This document shows, one piece after another, positions 1 to 8,500 of a stretch of 64,000 nucleotides of DNA. The position numbers and the translations under genes are program-made. Below the pieces are notes generated by a model. That model was not told the origin of the DNA. It worked only from the letters and a program-made list of their open reading frames with translations, and searched no databases. Source of the stretch: Pseudomonas gingeri (GTDB taxonomy: Bacteria; Pseudomonadota; Gammaproteobacteria; Pseudomonadales; Pseudomonadaceae). Position 1 is the stretch's first letter; every line of letters starts with the position of its first letter. The stretch spans positions 210,702 to 274,701 of the forward strand of contig NZ_JACAOR010000007.1 in the NCBI RefSeq assembly GCF_013386115.1. The letters run 5' to 3'.

Positions 1-1467
1 GTCTATCGTGGCGAACTCGAACTGCTGGTGCCGGCCGGCGCCAGCGGCCAGGTCACGGTTGGCTGGCAAGGCTGTGCGGATGCCGGGCTGTGTTATCCAC
101 CGCAGAGCATGGTGGTCGACCTCGGCGGAAAAACCACCCAGGTGGCGGCCGGACAGGCGCAGGGGCTGGCACAGGATCAATCCCTGGCCAGCGGCCTGAG
201 CCAGCATGCGCTGGGCTGGAGCCTGCTGGCGTTCTTCGGCCTGGGCCTGCTGCTGGCCTTTACCCCTTGCACCCTGCCGATGCTGCCGATCCTCGCCGGC
301 CTGGTGGTCGGCAGCGGTGCCAGCCCACGGCGCGGCTTCGCCCTGGCGGGCAGCTATGTGATCAGTATGGCGCTGGTCTATGCCGCGCTGGGCGTGGTCG
401 CGGCCCTGCTGGGCGGCAACCTGCAGGCCTTCCTGCAACAGCCCTGGCTGCTGGGCAGTTTCGCCGCGTTGTTCGTGGTGCTGGCCCTGCCGATGTTCGG
501 TGTCTTCGAACTGCAACTGCCCGGCGCCCTGCGCGACCGCCTGGAACGTGCCGGCCAGGGCCGGCGCGGCGGCAGCCTGGTGGGTGCCGGGATCATCGGC
601 GCGCTGTCCGGGCTGATGGTCGGGCCGTGCATGACCGCGCCGCTGGCCGGTGCCCTGCTGTATATCGCCCAGAGCGGCAACGTCCTGCTCGGCGGGCTGG
701 TCCTGTTCAGCCTCGGCATCGGCATGGGCCTGCCGCTGTTGCTGCTGGTGACCGTGGGCAATCGCTTCCTGCCCAAGCCGGGGGCCTGGATGGACCGGGT
801 CAAGGCGATATTCGGCTTCCTGTTCCTCGGCACCGCGATCCTGATGATTCGCCCGGTGGTCAACGAGTCGCTGTGGCTCGGCCTGTGGGGCGCCCTGGCC
901 CTGATCGTCGCCTGCTGTGCCTGGCGGCTGTCCCGCGAACCCGGGCGCTGGGCGCTGCCGGCCAGTTGCCTGGGCCTGCTGCTGGGCCTCTGGGGCGGCC
1001 TGCTGGTGATCGGTGCCGCCGGCGGTGGCAGCGATCCGTGGCGCCCGTTGCAGGTATACACCGGCTCCGCGGCGGGTGCCGGCAACGCGGCGAGCCATGC
1101 AGCCTTCGTCACGGTCAAGGACCCGGCGGCCCTGCAACGCGAGCTGGACAGCGCCAGGTCCCAGGGCCAGTGGATACTGGTGGACTACTACGCGGACTGG
1201 TGCGTGTCGTGCAAGATCATGGAGAAAACGGTGTTCGGCAAGGCCGAGGTGATGAGCGCCCTGCGCGATGTACGGCTGGTGCGCCTGGACGTGACCGACG
1301 ACAATGCCGCCAGCCGCGAACTGCTCGGCCGCTTCGAAGTGCCCGGTCCACCGACCCTGCTGTGGATAACCCCCGATGGCGTCGAGCACCGGGCCGGCCG
1401 CATCACCGGTGAAGTCGATGCCACCGGATTCCTGCAAAACTGGAACAGCACACGGGATGCCCGCTAA
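1..1467 (+). CDS. dsbD: Thiol:disulfide interchange protein DsbD, 3' part (5' end outside window)
   Basis: The reading frame is open from the first base and ends with TAA at 1465-1467, so the N terminus is missing. All three expected parts are visible. The end of the periplasmic N-terminal domain has the cysteine pair in GCADAGLCYPP. A membrane domain of about eight hydrophobic segments carries the redox cysteines in FTPCTLPMLP and VGPCMTAPLAG. A C-terminal thioredoxin fold has the active site DWCVSC. The family moves electrons from cytoplasmic thioredoxin through the inner membrane to periplasmic partners such as DsbC and DsbG. The next gene begins directly after the stop codon (TAAATG) and dsbG follows. 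This matches the Pseudomonas dsbD2 / TlpA-like / dsbG operon, which in P. aeruginosa is controlled by the copper-responsive DsbRS system (from memory of the literature; dsbRS are not in this window). Confidence 0.95.
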   Translation, partial: VYRGELELLVPAGASGQVTVGWQGCADAGLCYPPQSMVVDLGGKTTQVAAGQAQGLAQDQSLASGLSQHALGWSLLAFFGLGLLLAFTPCTLPMLPILAGLVVGSGASPRRGFALAGSYVISMALVYAALGVVAALLGGNLQAFLQQPWLLGSFAALFVVLALPMFGVFELQLPGALRDRLERAGQGRRGGSLVGAGIIGALSGLMVGPCMTAPLAGALLYIAQSGNVLLGGLVLFSLGIGMGLPLLLLVTVGNRFLPKPGAWMDRVKAIFGFLFLGTAILMIRPVVNESLWLGLWGALALIVACCAWRLSREPGRWALPASCLGLLLGLWGGLLVIGAAGGGSDPWRPLQVYTGSAAGAGNAASHAAFVTVKDPAALQRELDSARSQGQWILVDYYADWCVSCKIMEKTVFGKAEVMSALRDVRLVRLDVTDDNAASRELLGRFEVPGPPTLLWITPDGVEHRAGRITGEVDATGFLQNWNSTRDAR

Positions 1468-2337
1468 ATGCTTACCCTGACCCTCGGTACTTTCGCCCTC
1501 TCGATCAACCACCTGCTGTTGCTGCTGGCCCTCGCCCTGGCGACGCTGGTCGGCTGGCGGGTGGCCAGGCGCGGCGGCGATAACCCGGAGTCGGTGCTGT
1601 TCAGCCTGTTCCTGCTGGCGATGCTGGCGGCCCGCGGTGGTTTCGTGATCGCCTACTGGAGCTACTTCCGCAACGATCCGCTGCAGGTCCTCGATATCCG
1701 CGATGGCGGTTTCCTGCTCTGGCCCGGCCTGCTGGCCCTGCTGGTCGGCGCCCTGGCCTGGTGCTGGCGGCGTCCGGCGCTGCGCAAGCCGCTGGGCTTC
1801 GGCCTCGGCAGCGGACTGGCCTTCTGGCTGCTGGCGACCCTGTCGACCACCCTCTACGAGCAGGGCTCGCGCCTGCCGGACATCACCCTGGTCAACGCCG
1901 AAGGGCAGACCGTGCACCTGACCGACTATCAGGGCGGGCCGCTGGTGATCAACCTCTGGGCTACCTGGTGCCCGCCGTGCCGGCGGGAAATGCCGGTGCT
2001 GCAAAAGGCCCAGCATGAACGCCAGGACGTGACCTTCCTGTTCGTCAACCAGGCCGAAAGCATGCAGAGCGTGACCACGTTCCTCATGACCCAGGGCCTG
2101 AACCTCAACAATGTGCTGTTCGACGGCAGCGGCCAACTGGCCCGCACCGTCGGTTCCATGGCCCTGCCCACCACCCTGTTGTACAGCGCCGACGGCCGCC
2201 TGCTCGGCAGCCACCTGGGCGAACTGTCCGAGGCCAGCCTGGCCCGGGTCCTGGAAAACTTCGGCCCACCCCACTCCAATACGGCCTCATCGGCCCCAGC
2301 AAGGAAACCGCTATGTCCTTCAACCGCCGCCTGCTGA
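1468..2337 (+). CDS. TlpA-like membrane-anchored thioredoxin-fold protein
   Basis: This 289-residue protein has two halves. Residues 1-120 are hydrophobic, with about four membrane segments of the kind annotated as a prolipoprotein diacylglyceryl transferase-like N-terminal region. Residues 140-275 form a TlpA/ResA-type thioredoxin domain with the active site WCPPC in the context LWATWCPPCRREMPVL and a cis-Pro loop near MALPTT. It probably reduces periplasmic thiols or relays electrons between DsbD and DsbG. The ATG directly abuts the dsbD stop codon, which implies translational coupling. Its last 25 bases overlap dsbG. The family assignment is secure. The exact substrate is not visible, and the C-terminal tail after residue 275 is Ser/Ala/Pro-rich and probably unstructured. 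Confidence 0.9.
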   Translation: MLTLTLGTFALSINHLLLLLALALATLVGWRVARRGGDNPESVLFSLFLLAMLAARGGFVIAYWSYFRNDPLQVLDIRDGGFLLWPGLLALLVGALAWCWRRPALRKPLGFGLGSGLAFWLLATLSTTLYEQGSRLPDITLVNAEGQTVHLTDYQGGPLVINLWATWCPPCRREMPVLQKAQHERQDVTFLFVNQAESMQSVTTFLMTQGLNLNNVLFDGSGQLARTVGSMALPTTLLYSADGRLLGSHLGELSEASLARVLENFGPPHSNTASSAPARKPLCPSTAAC

Positions 2338-3092
2338 ACCTGAGCCTGAGCACCGCCCTCGGCGCGTTGCTGCTGCAGGTGCCCGTGTCCCAGGCCGAGG
2401 AATTGCCCGCGCCAATCAAGAGCATCGAGGCCAAGGGCGCCAGGATCGTCGGCAGCTTCGACGCCCCCGGTGGCCTGCGTGGCTATGCCGCCCAGTATCA
2501 GAACCGGGGCATGGCCCTGTACCTGACCCCCGATGGCAAGCATGTGATCGCCGGCAACCTGTACGACGCCGACGGCAAGGACCTGAGCCAGGCACCGTTG
2601 CAGAAACTGGTGTATGCGCCGATGTCCAAGCAGGTCTGGGGACAGATGGAACAGAGCAACTGGATCGAGGACGGCAAGAAGGATGCACCGCGCATCGTCT
2701 ATCTGTTCAGCGACCCGAACTGCCCGTACTGCAACATGTTCTGGGAGCAGGCACGGCCTTGGGTCGATTCCGGCAAGGTGCAACTGCGGCACATCATGGT
2801 CGGGATCATCCGCGAAGACAGCGCGGCCAAGGCCGCCGCCCTGTTTACCGCCAAGGACCCGCAACAGGCCCTGCACGACCACGAGAAGGCCGGCAAGGGC
2901 AGTTCGCTCAAGCCGCTGGCGACGATTCCGAAAGAGATCCAGGCCAGGCTCGATGCCAACATGAAGCTGATGGAAGACCTGGAACTGGCGGCCACACCAT
3001 CGATCTTCTACCTCGACGACAACGGTGACCTGCAACAGCAGCAGGGCGCACCGTCGGCGGACAAGCTGGTGAAGATCCTCGGGCCGAAGTAA
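2313..3092 (+). CDS. dsbG: Thiol:disulfide interchange protein DsbG
   Basis: This 259-residue periplasmic disulfide isomerase/reductase acts on sulfenylated or misoxidised proteins and is kept reduced by DsbD. The N terminus is a signal peptide with basic residues, a hydrophobic core and a likely cut after SQA near residue 28. An N-terminal dimerisation region follows. The thioredoxin domain has the CPYC active site in SDPNCPYCNMFWEQ, and a cis-Pro in the AATPSIFY segment. The start codon lies inside the end of the upstream gene, with AAGGAA as ribosome-binding site. Length and motif order match DsbG rather than DsbC. It is the last gene of the operon, and a strong hairpin follows about 18 bases after the stop. 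Confidence 0.95.
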   Translation: MSFNRRLLNLSLSTALGALLLQVPVSQAEELPAPIKSIEAKGARIVGSFDAPGGLRGYAAQYQNRGMALYLTPDGKHVIAGNLYDADGKDLSQAPLQKLVYAPMSKQVWGQMEQSNWIEDGKKDAPRIVYLFSDPNCPYCNMFWEQARPWVDSGKVQLRHIMVGIIREDSAAKAAALFTAKDPQQALHDHEKAGKGSSLKPLATIPKEIQARLDANMKLMEDLELAATPSIFYLDDNGDLQQQQGAPSADKLVKILGPK

Positions 3093-3109
3093 GCGTCCCA
3101 CGGGCCGGA

Positions 3110-3141
3110 CGATCGCTCCCCTGCCCAGGTGGGAGCGATCG
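3110..3141. terminator. Perfect 11-bp hairpin after dsbG
   Basis: CGATCGCTCCC at 3110-3120 pairs exactly with GGGAGCGATCG at 3131-3141 around a 10-base loop. There is no T tract, so it may be an mRNA-stabilising or REP-like palindrome rather than a classic intrinsic terminator. The GTGGGAGCG core resembles the Pseudomonas REP sequences elsewhere in this window. Confidence 0.5.
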
Positions 3142-3283
3142 CCAGCAGGCCGCCTCGCGGTCGGTCTCTCCCACGCATTGCCTGTCCATTGTCCGGCCAT
3201 GACTGTCGGCAAGGCACAAACGACAGTCAACGGCGCACTCCCTAAGCTGTGACTTCACTCAGTCGCAACGCTCAAGGAGAGCC

Positions 3284-5392
3284 ATGTCGCTCAATATTTA
3301 CCTGGCGCAGATACGCCATATCCCACGCTCCCGCGCCCCGTCGTTCGCCGATCACCTGGAACCCATCTGGGCAGAGGCCGGCCAGGTGCCGAGCATGGAG
3401 TCCAATGGCCCCCTCATCGTCATCAGCCAGGGCTGTATCGACTACTGGCCACTCAACAATCTCGAGAATCCCGGCGAGCTGCATCTGCTGGCCTACGGTC
3501 CGACGCGCGAACTGCTGGGCCAGAAGCTGCTGAAACTGGGCGACCAGAAGCTGGTTTCCCTGCACATCGAGAATACCGAGTGGCTGGTCTTCCTGGATGG
3601 ACAACACGGCCGCCACACCCGGGGCCGCTCGATCCTGAAGGAAACCGCGGAAGATACCCACCAGTACTTCTGGATCATCAATACCCGCAGCGATGCCGCC
3701 CTGGCCTGGGACGACGCCAGCCCGACGGCGACCCTGGAACCCCTCGCCGCCAGCAGCCAGCAGATCTGGGTCGTCGACAATATCGGCGCCATCTTTACCG
3801 GCCGGGGCAATCGACGCCTGTCGGCGGTGCCGGACCCGGCCGGGATTCCGTCGCTGTGCCTGGTGGAAAGCGACGAAGCGGGCCATGACCAGTGGAACAT
3901 CGACCGCCAGGGCAGCATCCGCTCGTTCAGCAATGACCTGGCCTGGACGCAGACCGGCGAACGGACCGTGGAACTCGCCGAGTACTCCGCGTCCCCGGCA
4001 GAACGCCAGGAATGGTTTTTCAAGCCCTACATCGTTTCGCCTTTCACTCACGACAATCAGCTGGCGCAGTTGCTGCCCGAGCAGCCCTTCTACCTCGGCA
4101 GCGACAAGCACGAGGGCTCCAGGCTGTTACTCAACGCCTCGCGTCTGCAACTGGTATCGCTGGAGGATCCCCGGGAGCTGGAAGGCGCCTGGCGATACGA
4201 ACAGGAAAAACTGATCGATCTCGCCAGCGGGCTGGCCCTGACCGCCAGAGCCGGCAATATCCACCTCGCCGCTCCCGATCCGGCGGACGCCCATCAGAAC
4301 TGGTACATGAGCACCGACGGTTACCTGATCCAGCCCCTGTCAGGAAAGGTACTCGAGTTCGAAAACGGGCGGATCGGGCTGGTGGAATATGACACGCTGC
4401 GTGCCGAACGCCTGTACTGGCGGATCCACCCTATCCGCCAGCGCCGCGCCACCGACGTGGTCTTTCAACCCAAGCCATTGGGCTACATCAGCAAGCTGTC
4501 GGTCACCGTCACTGTCGCCAACGTCTTCTGGGGCGGCACTTCGGACAAGATCATGATGACCCTGACCTCCCTCGACAAAGCCGTGCGCCTGTTCGACGCG
4601 CCCTGCGCGGGCGACTCGGTCACCGTCGATATCGATATCCAGGCGATGTTCGGCAAGCCCAGGATCCCGATGCGCGATGTGCATACGATCCTGTTCTACC
4701 AGGAGTCGAGAGCCGAATCGGGGGGCAACGACCAGTGGAAGCTGGAATCGATCCTGCTGAAAGCCAACGACCGCTACCTGAACGACTCGCTGCGCAGCAT
4801 CAATCGCTGGGTTTCGCCGCCCTACCGTTCCGCCCATATTTCCTGGGGCAGTACGATTTCCTGGTGCAACTGGCGGGATATCCGCTACAACCGGCACATA
4901 GACTTCAACGGCCAGACCTACCCGGTGACGCTGATGCCCTATATCGGCGACCTGAAAGCCTGGCGCAACTACGATCCGGCCAGCATCGACGGCGTCGGGC
5001 AATTGATCGGCATGAACAATGGCCGGCTGATCGGCGAGATCCTGAAAACCCGCGACTGCGAAGCCCTCAGGCCCAATGACGACAACAACAGCTACACCTG
5101 GGTATTCACCCCGGAGGGGTCGATCATCTACCGGCTCTGGAACCACGACGACAGTGCCGGCTATGTCCGCCACAGCCAGTTGGGGAACGGCAGGCCGGTG
5201 ATCTGCGCGGGCGAATTCAGGGTCGAGAGACGAGCGGATATCGATGGTGTGGTGGATGTCATCGCCATGGTGAACGACGCCTCGGGCCATTACAAACCCG
5301 ATGGCGGCGCCTGCCTGGGCTCGGTCGAGGAGAAGCTCAAGGCATTGGGCATCCCCACCGACAGCATAAAGTGGTCCTACAAGGAGAAGTGA
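3284..5392 (+). CDS. Uncharacterised protein with ricin-type beta-trefoil and PLAT-like regions
   Basis: This 702-residue protein has no signal peptide or membrane segment. The ATG follows AAGGAG closely. Residues about 100-380 contain recurring Q-x-W-type motifs (QYFWI near 126, DQWNI near 203, QEWFF near 242, GAWRY near 302, QNWYM near 339, LYWRI near 377). Several are spaced about 38 residues apart, each followed by a turn such as D-G/Q-x-I, which is the pattern of ricin-B-like carbohydrate-binding beta-trefoils. Residues about 400-500 (LSVTVTVANVFWGGTSDKIMMTL to GGNDQWKLESILLK) resemble a PLAT/LH2-like beta-sandwich. The remaining C-terminal 200 residues are unassigned. The lectin reading is inferred from motif spacing, and the PLAT reading is weaker. 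A secreted or surface lectin, or a toxin component, is possible. It stands alone, convergent to pvdL. Confidence 0.75.
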   Translation: MSLNIYLAQIRHIPRSRAPSFADHLEPIWAEAGQVPSMESNGPLIVISQGCIDYWPLNNLENPGELHLLAYGPTRELLGQKLLKLGDQKLVSLHIENTEWLVFLDGQHGRHTRGRSILKETAEDTHQYFWIINTRSDAALAWDDASPTATLEPLAASSQQIWVVDNIGAIFTGRGNRRLSAVPDPAGIPSLCLVESDEAGHDQWNIDRQGSIRSFSNDLAWTQTGERTVELAEYSASPAERQEWFFKPYIVSPFTHDNQLAQLLPEQPFYLGSDKHEGSRLLLNASRLQLVSLEDPRELEGAWRYEQEKLIDLASGLALTARAGNIHLAAPDPADAHQNWYMSTDGYLIQPLSGKVLEFENGRIGLVEYDTLRAERLYWRIHPIRQRRATDVVFQPKPLGYISKLSVTVTVANVFWGGTSDKIMMTLTSLDKAVRLFDAPCAGDSVTVDIDIQAMFGKPRIPMRDVHTILFYQESRAESGGNDQWKLESILLKANDRYLNDSLRSINRWVSPPYRSAHISWGSTISWCNWRDIRYNRHIDFNGQTYPVTLMPYIGDLKAWRNYDPASIDGVGQLIGMNNGRLIGEILKTRDCEALRPNDDNNSYTWVFTPEGSIIYRLWNHDDSAGYVRHSQLGNGRPVICAGEFRVERRADIDGVVDVIAMVNDASGHYKPDGGACLGSVEEKLKALGIPTDSIKWSYKEK

Positions 5393-5403
5393 CAAAGCGC
5401 GTT

Positions 5404-5540
5404 TGATCGTTCCCACGCGCAGCGTTGATCGTTCCCACGCTCCTGCGTGGGAATGCCTCACTGGACGCTCTGCGTCCGCTTTGGATCTGTGACGCGGAGC
5501 GCCACGGGCTGCATTCCCACGCGGAGCGTGGGAACGATCA
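5404..5540. repeat. Inverted-repeat element (REP/BIME-like) between the 702-aa gene and pvdL
   Basis: The element runs inward from GATCGTTCCCACGCTC (5425) and ends with the exact reverse complement GAGCGTGGGAACGATC (up to 5539). The terminal inverted repeats are about 29-30 bases and differ by a single inserted base. An extra half copy, GATCGTTCCCACGC, lies at 5404. The right half (TGATCTGTGACGCGGAGCG-like, then the terminal repeat) recurs almost unchanged at 26379-26436, so this is a dispersed family. It lies between convergent genes. Confidence 0.85.
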
Positions 5541-5549
5541 TCGGCCCTT

Positions 5550-8500
5550 CTACAAGTCTTCCAGCTCCGCCATCAGGTCGCTCAGGCGATCGACTTTCTC
5601 CTCGTTGATCTCATTGGCCGCCAGCCCGTCGATATAGCCAGCCAGTTCCTCCACCGTGCTGCATTCGAACATCGCCCGCAGCGGCACATTGCGTTGCAGG
5701 GTCTTCTGCACCCGTGAAGCAATCTGCGTCGCCAGCAACGAATGGCCGCCCAGTTCGAAGAAGTTGTCCAGCACCCCGACCCGCTCGACCTTCAGCACCT
5801 CGGCCCAGATCGCGGCAAGGGTATGCTCCAGCTCGTTGCGCGGCGCCAGGTAGTCCTGGCCGTGCAACTGGCCGATCTCCAGGTCCGGCAACGCCTTGCG
5901 GTCGAGCTTGCCGTTGGCGTTGAGCGGCAGGCGCTCCAGCCACAGCCAGTGCAACGGCACCATGTACTCCGGCAATGCCGCCCGCAGTCGCTGCTTGATC
6001 CGATCCAGGCCTTCACCCGGATTCAAAGCGGCGTCGGCCGCCACCAGATAGCCCACCAGATGCTTGCCGTTGACGCCTTCCTGAACGCTGACCGCCGCCT
6101 CGCGGACTTCCGGCTGCTCGTGCAGGCGGGCTTCGATTTCCCCCAGTTCGATGCGGTAACCGCGAATCTTCACCTGATGGTCGATCCGGCCGACGTACTC
6201 CAGCACGCCGTCGCTGCGCCGACGCGCCAGGTCGCCGGTGCGATACAGCCGCTCGCCCGCCGCGCCGAACGGATTGGGCACGAATACCTGGGCCGTGCGC
6301 AGCGGATCGCCGACATAACCACGACCGACACCGGTACCGGCCACGCACAACTCACCCACCGCGCCCAGCGGCACCAGTTCATCGGCCCCCGCGAGCAGGT
6401 ACAGACGGTTGTTGTCGGTCGGCGTGCCGATCGGCAGGTAGCTGCCGCGGGTCGAGGCCAGGTCGACGCGGAAGAACGCCACATCGTCCGAACATTCCGC
6501 CGGGCCATAGGCGTTGACCAGGCCGACCTGTGGATAACGCAACAGCCACTGGTGCGCCAGCTCCGGCGGCATCGCCTCGCCGGTCGGCAGCATCCAGCGC
6601 AGGCCGTCGAGGCTGACCCGTTCCTGGGCCAGCATGCCCTGGATCAGCGACGGCACGCTCTCCAGCACCGTGATCCGCTGCTGCCGGACATGGGCCAGCA
6701 AGCCTTGCGGGTCATGGGCGATGGCATTCGGCACGATATCCACACGGGCCCCGAACAACGGTGCGGCGAGGAACTGCCAGACCGAAATATCGAAGCTCTG
6801 CGAGGCCGTCTGGGCAATCACATCGGTTTCGTCCAGTGTCAGGTACGGCACCTTGCTCAACTGGTTGTTGAGCATGCCGCGCTGCTCGACCATCACCCCC
6901 TTGGGCAGGCCGGTGGAACCGGAGGTGTAGATCACGTACGCGAGGTTGTCCGGCGCACTCTGGATTCCCGGGTTGGACAGCGGGTAGGCACCCTGCTGGA
7001 CCTCTTCCCACACCAGCAGTTGCGGGCGCGCGCCGCTCAGTTCGTCAAGCAGCGCCGTGGCCTGGGCACGGCACGCGGCAGTGCAGACCAGCACGGGCGT
7101 GCGGCTCAGCTCGATGATCCGGCCCAGGCGCTGGCCCGGCAAGCCAGGGTCCAGTGGCAGGTAGCCGGCGCCGGCCTTGAAGCTGCCGACGATCATCGCC
7201 AGCAGGTCGAGGCCGCGCTCGGCCAGCAGGGCCACCGGCTGGTCGAAACCGACACCGGCCGCGACCAGGGCATGGCCCAGGCGGTTGCCGCACTGGTTCA
7301 ACTGCTCATAGCTGTATTGCCGGTCCAGGCAGGTCGCGACGATCCGTTGCGGATGCGCGGCCACCCGTGCCTCGAACAATGCCGCGTAACTCTGTTCCAG
7401 CGGATAGTCACGGGCACTCTGGTTGCAGCTTTCGAGCAGGAAATCGCGTTCTTCGGCGCCGAGCAGCGGCAACTCATCCATGTCGCCATGGAAACCCTCC
7501 ACCAGCGCCAGCAGCAGGCGCTTGAACTCGCCCAGCAGACGCTCGACGCTGCTCGCCTCGAAGTAACGCTGGTCATAGGACAGGTGCAGTCCCAGGTCAT
7601 CGCCCGGATAACAGACCGCGGTCAGCGGGAAGTTGGTATGGGTGCGGCCCGAATCCGAGGTCGCATTGAGGCTCTGTGCCCGGTCCAGCACCGAGACTTC
7701 CACCGGGGCGTTCTCGAACACGAACAGGCTGTCGAACAGCGGCTGGCCCTTGGGCAGTTCGCTGTTTTCCTGGATCGTCACCAGCGGCAGGTACTCGTAC
7801 TCGCGCAGCTCCATATTGCGTTCGAGCAAGCCGCTGAGCCAACTGCGCACGCTGCAGCCGGCGCCGTCTTCCGGCAGTTTCACCCGCAGCGCGATGCTGT
7901 TGATGAACAGCCCGACGGTACGCTGCATCTGCGGCATCTCCACCGGACGACCGGCCACGGTGACCCCGAACAGCACATCGCGATCACCGCTGAAACGGCG
8001 CAGGACCAGGGCCCAGGCCGCCTGGGCGAAGGTGTTGACGGTCAACTGGTGCTGCTGCGCCAGTTCCCGCAGCCGCGCGCCGTCACGGGGATCGAGACGG
8101 GTGTAGCGGTCGCCCACCACCATGCCGCCGCTTTCCCCGGCATGCTCACGCAGGAACGGCCGGTCGCTGGGGATATGGGTGGTGCGTTCGAAGCCTTGCA
8201 GGTTGTGTTTCCACCACTGCTTCGCCGCGGCCAGGTCCTGCCGTTGCAGCCAGCCGATATAGTCGCGGTAGCGCGGCGGCACGGCCAGTTGCGCTTCACG
8301 CCCTTCGCCGAGGGCGGTGTAGATCTCGAAGAAATCGTTCATCAGCAACGAGCGGCACCAGGCATCGATCAGGATGTGGTGGTTGCTCATCATGAACCAG
8401 TAGCGTGCCGCGCCAACCTTGATCAGGCGCAAGTGGAACGGCGCCTCGCGCAGCAGGTCGAAGCCGGCCTCGCGCTCGCTCTTGAGCAGGCTCTGCAGAC

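Noticed and set aside
3110..3141. Riboswitch or sRNA after dsbG
   Set aside because: Only one simple perfect hairpin is present, with no conserved aptamer-like structure; REP-like palindrome is the simpler reading.
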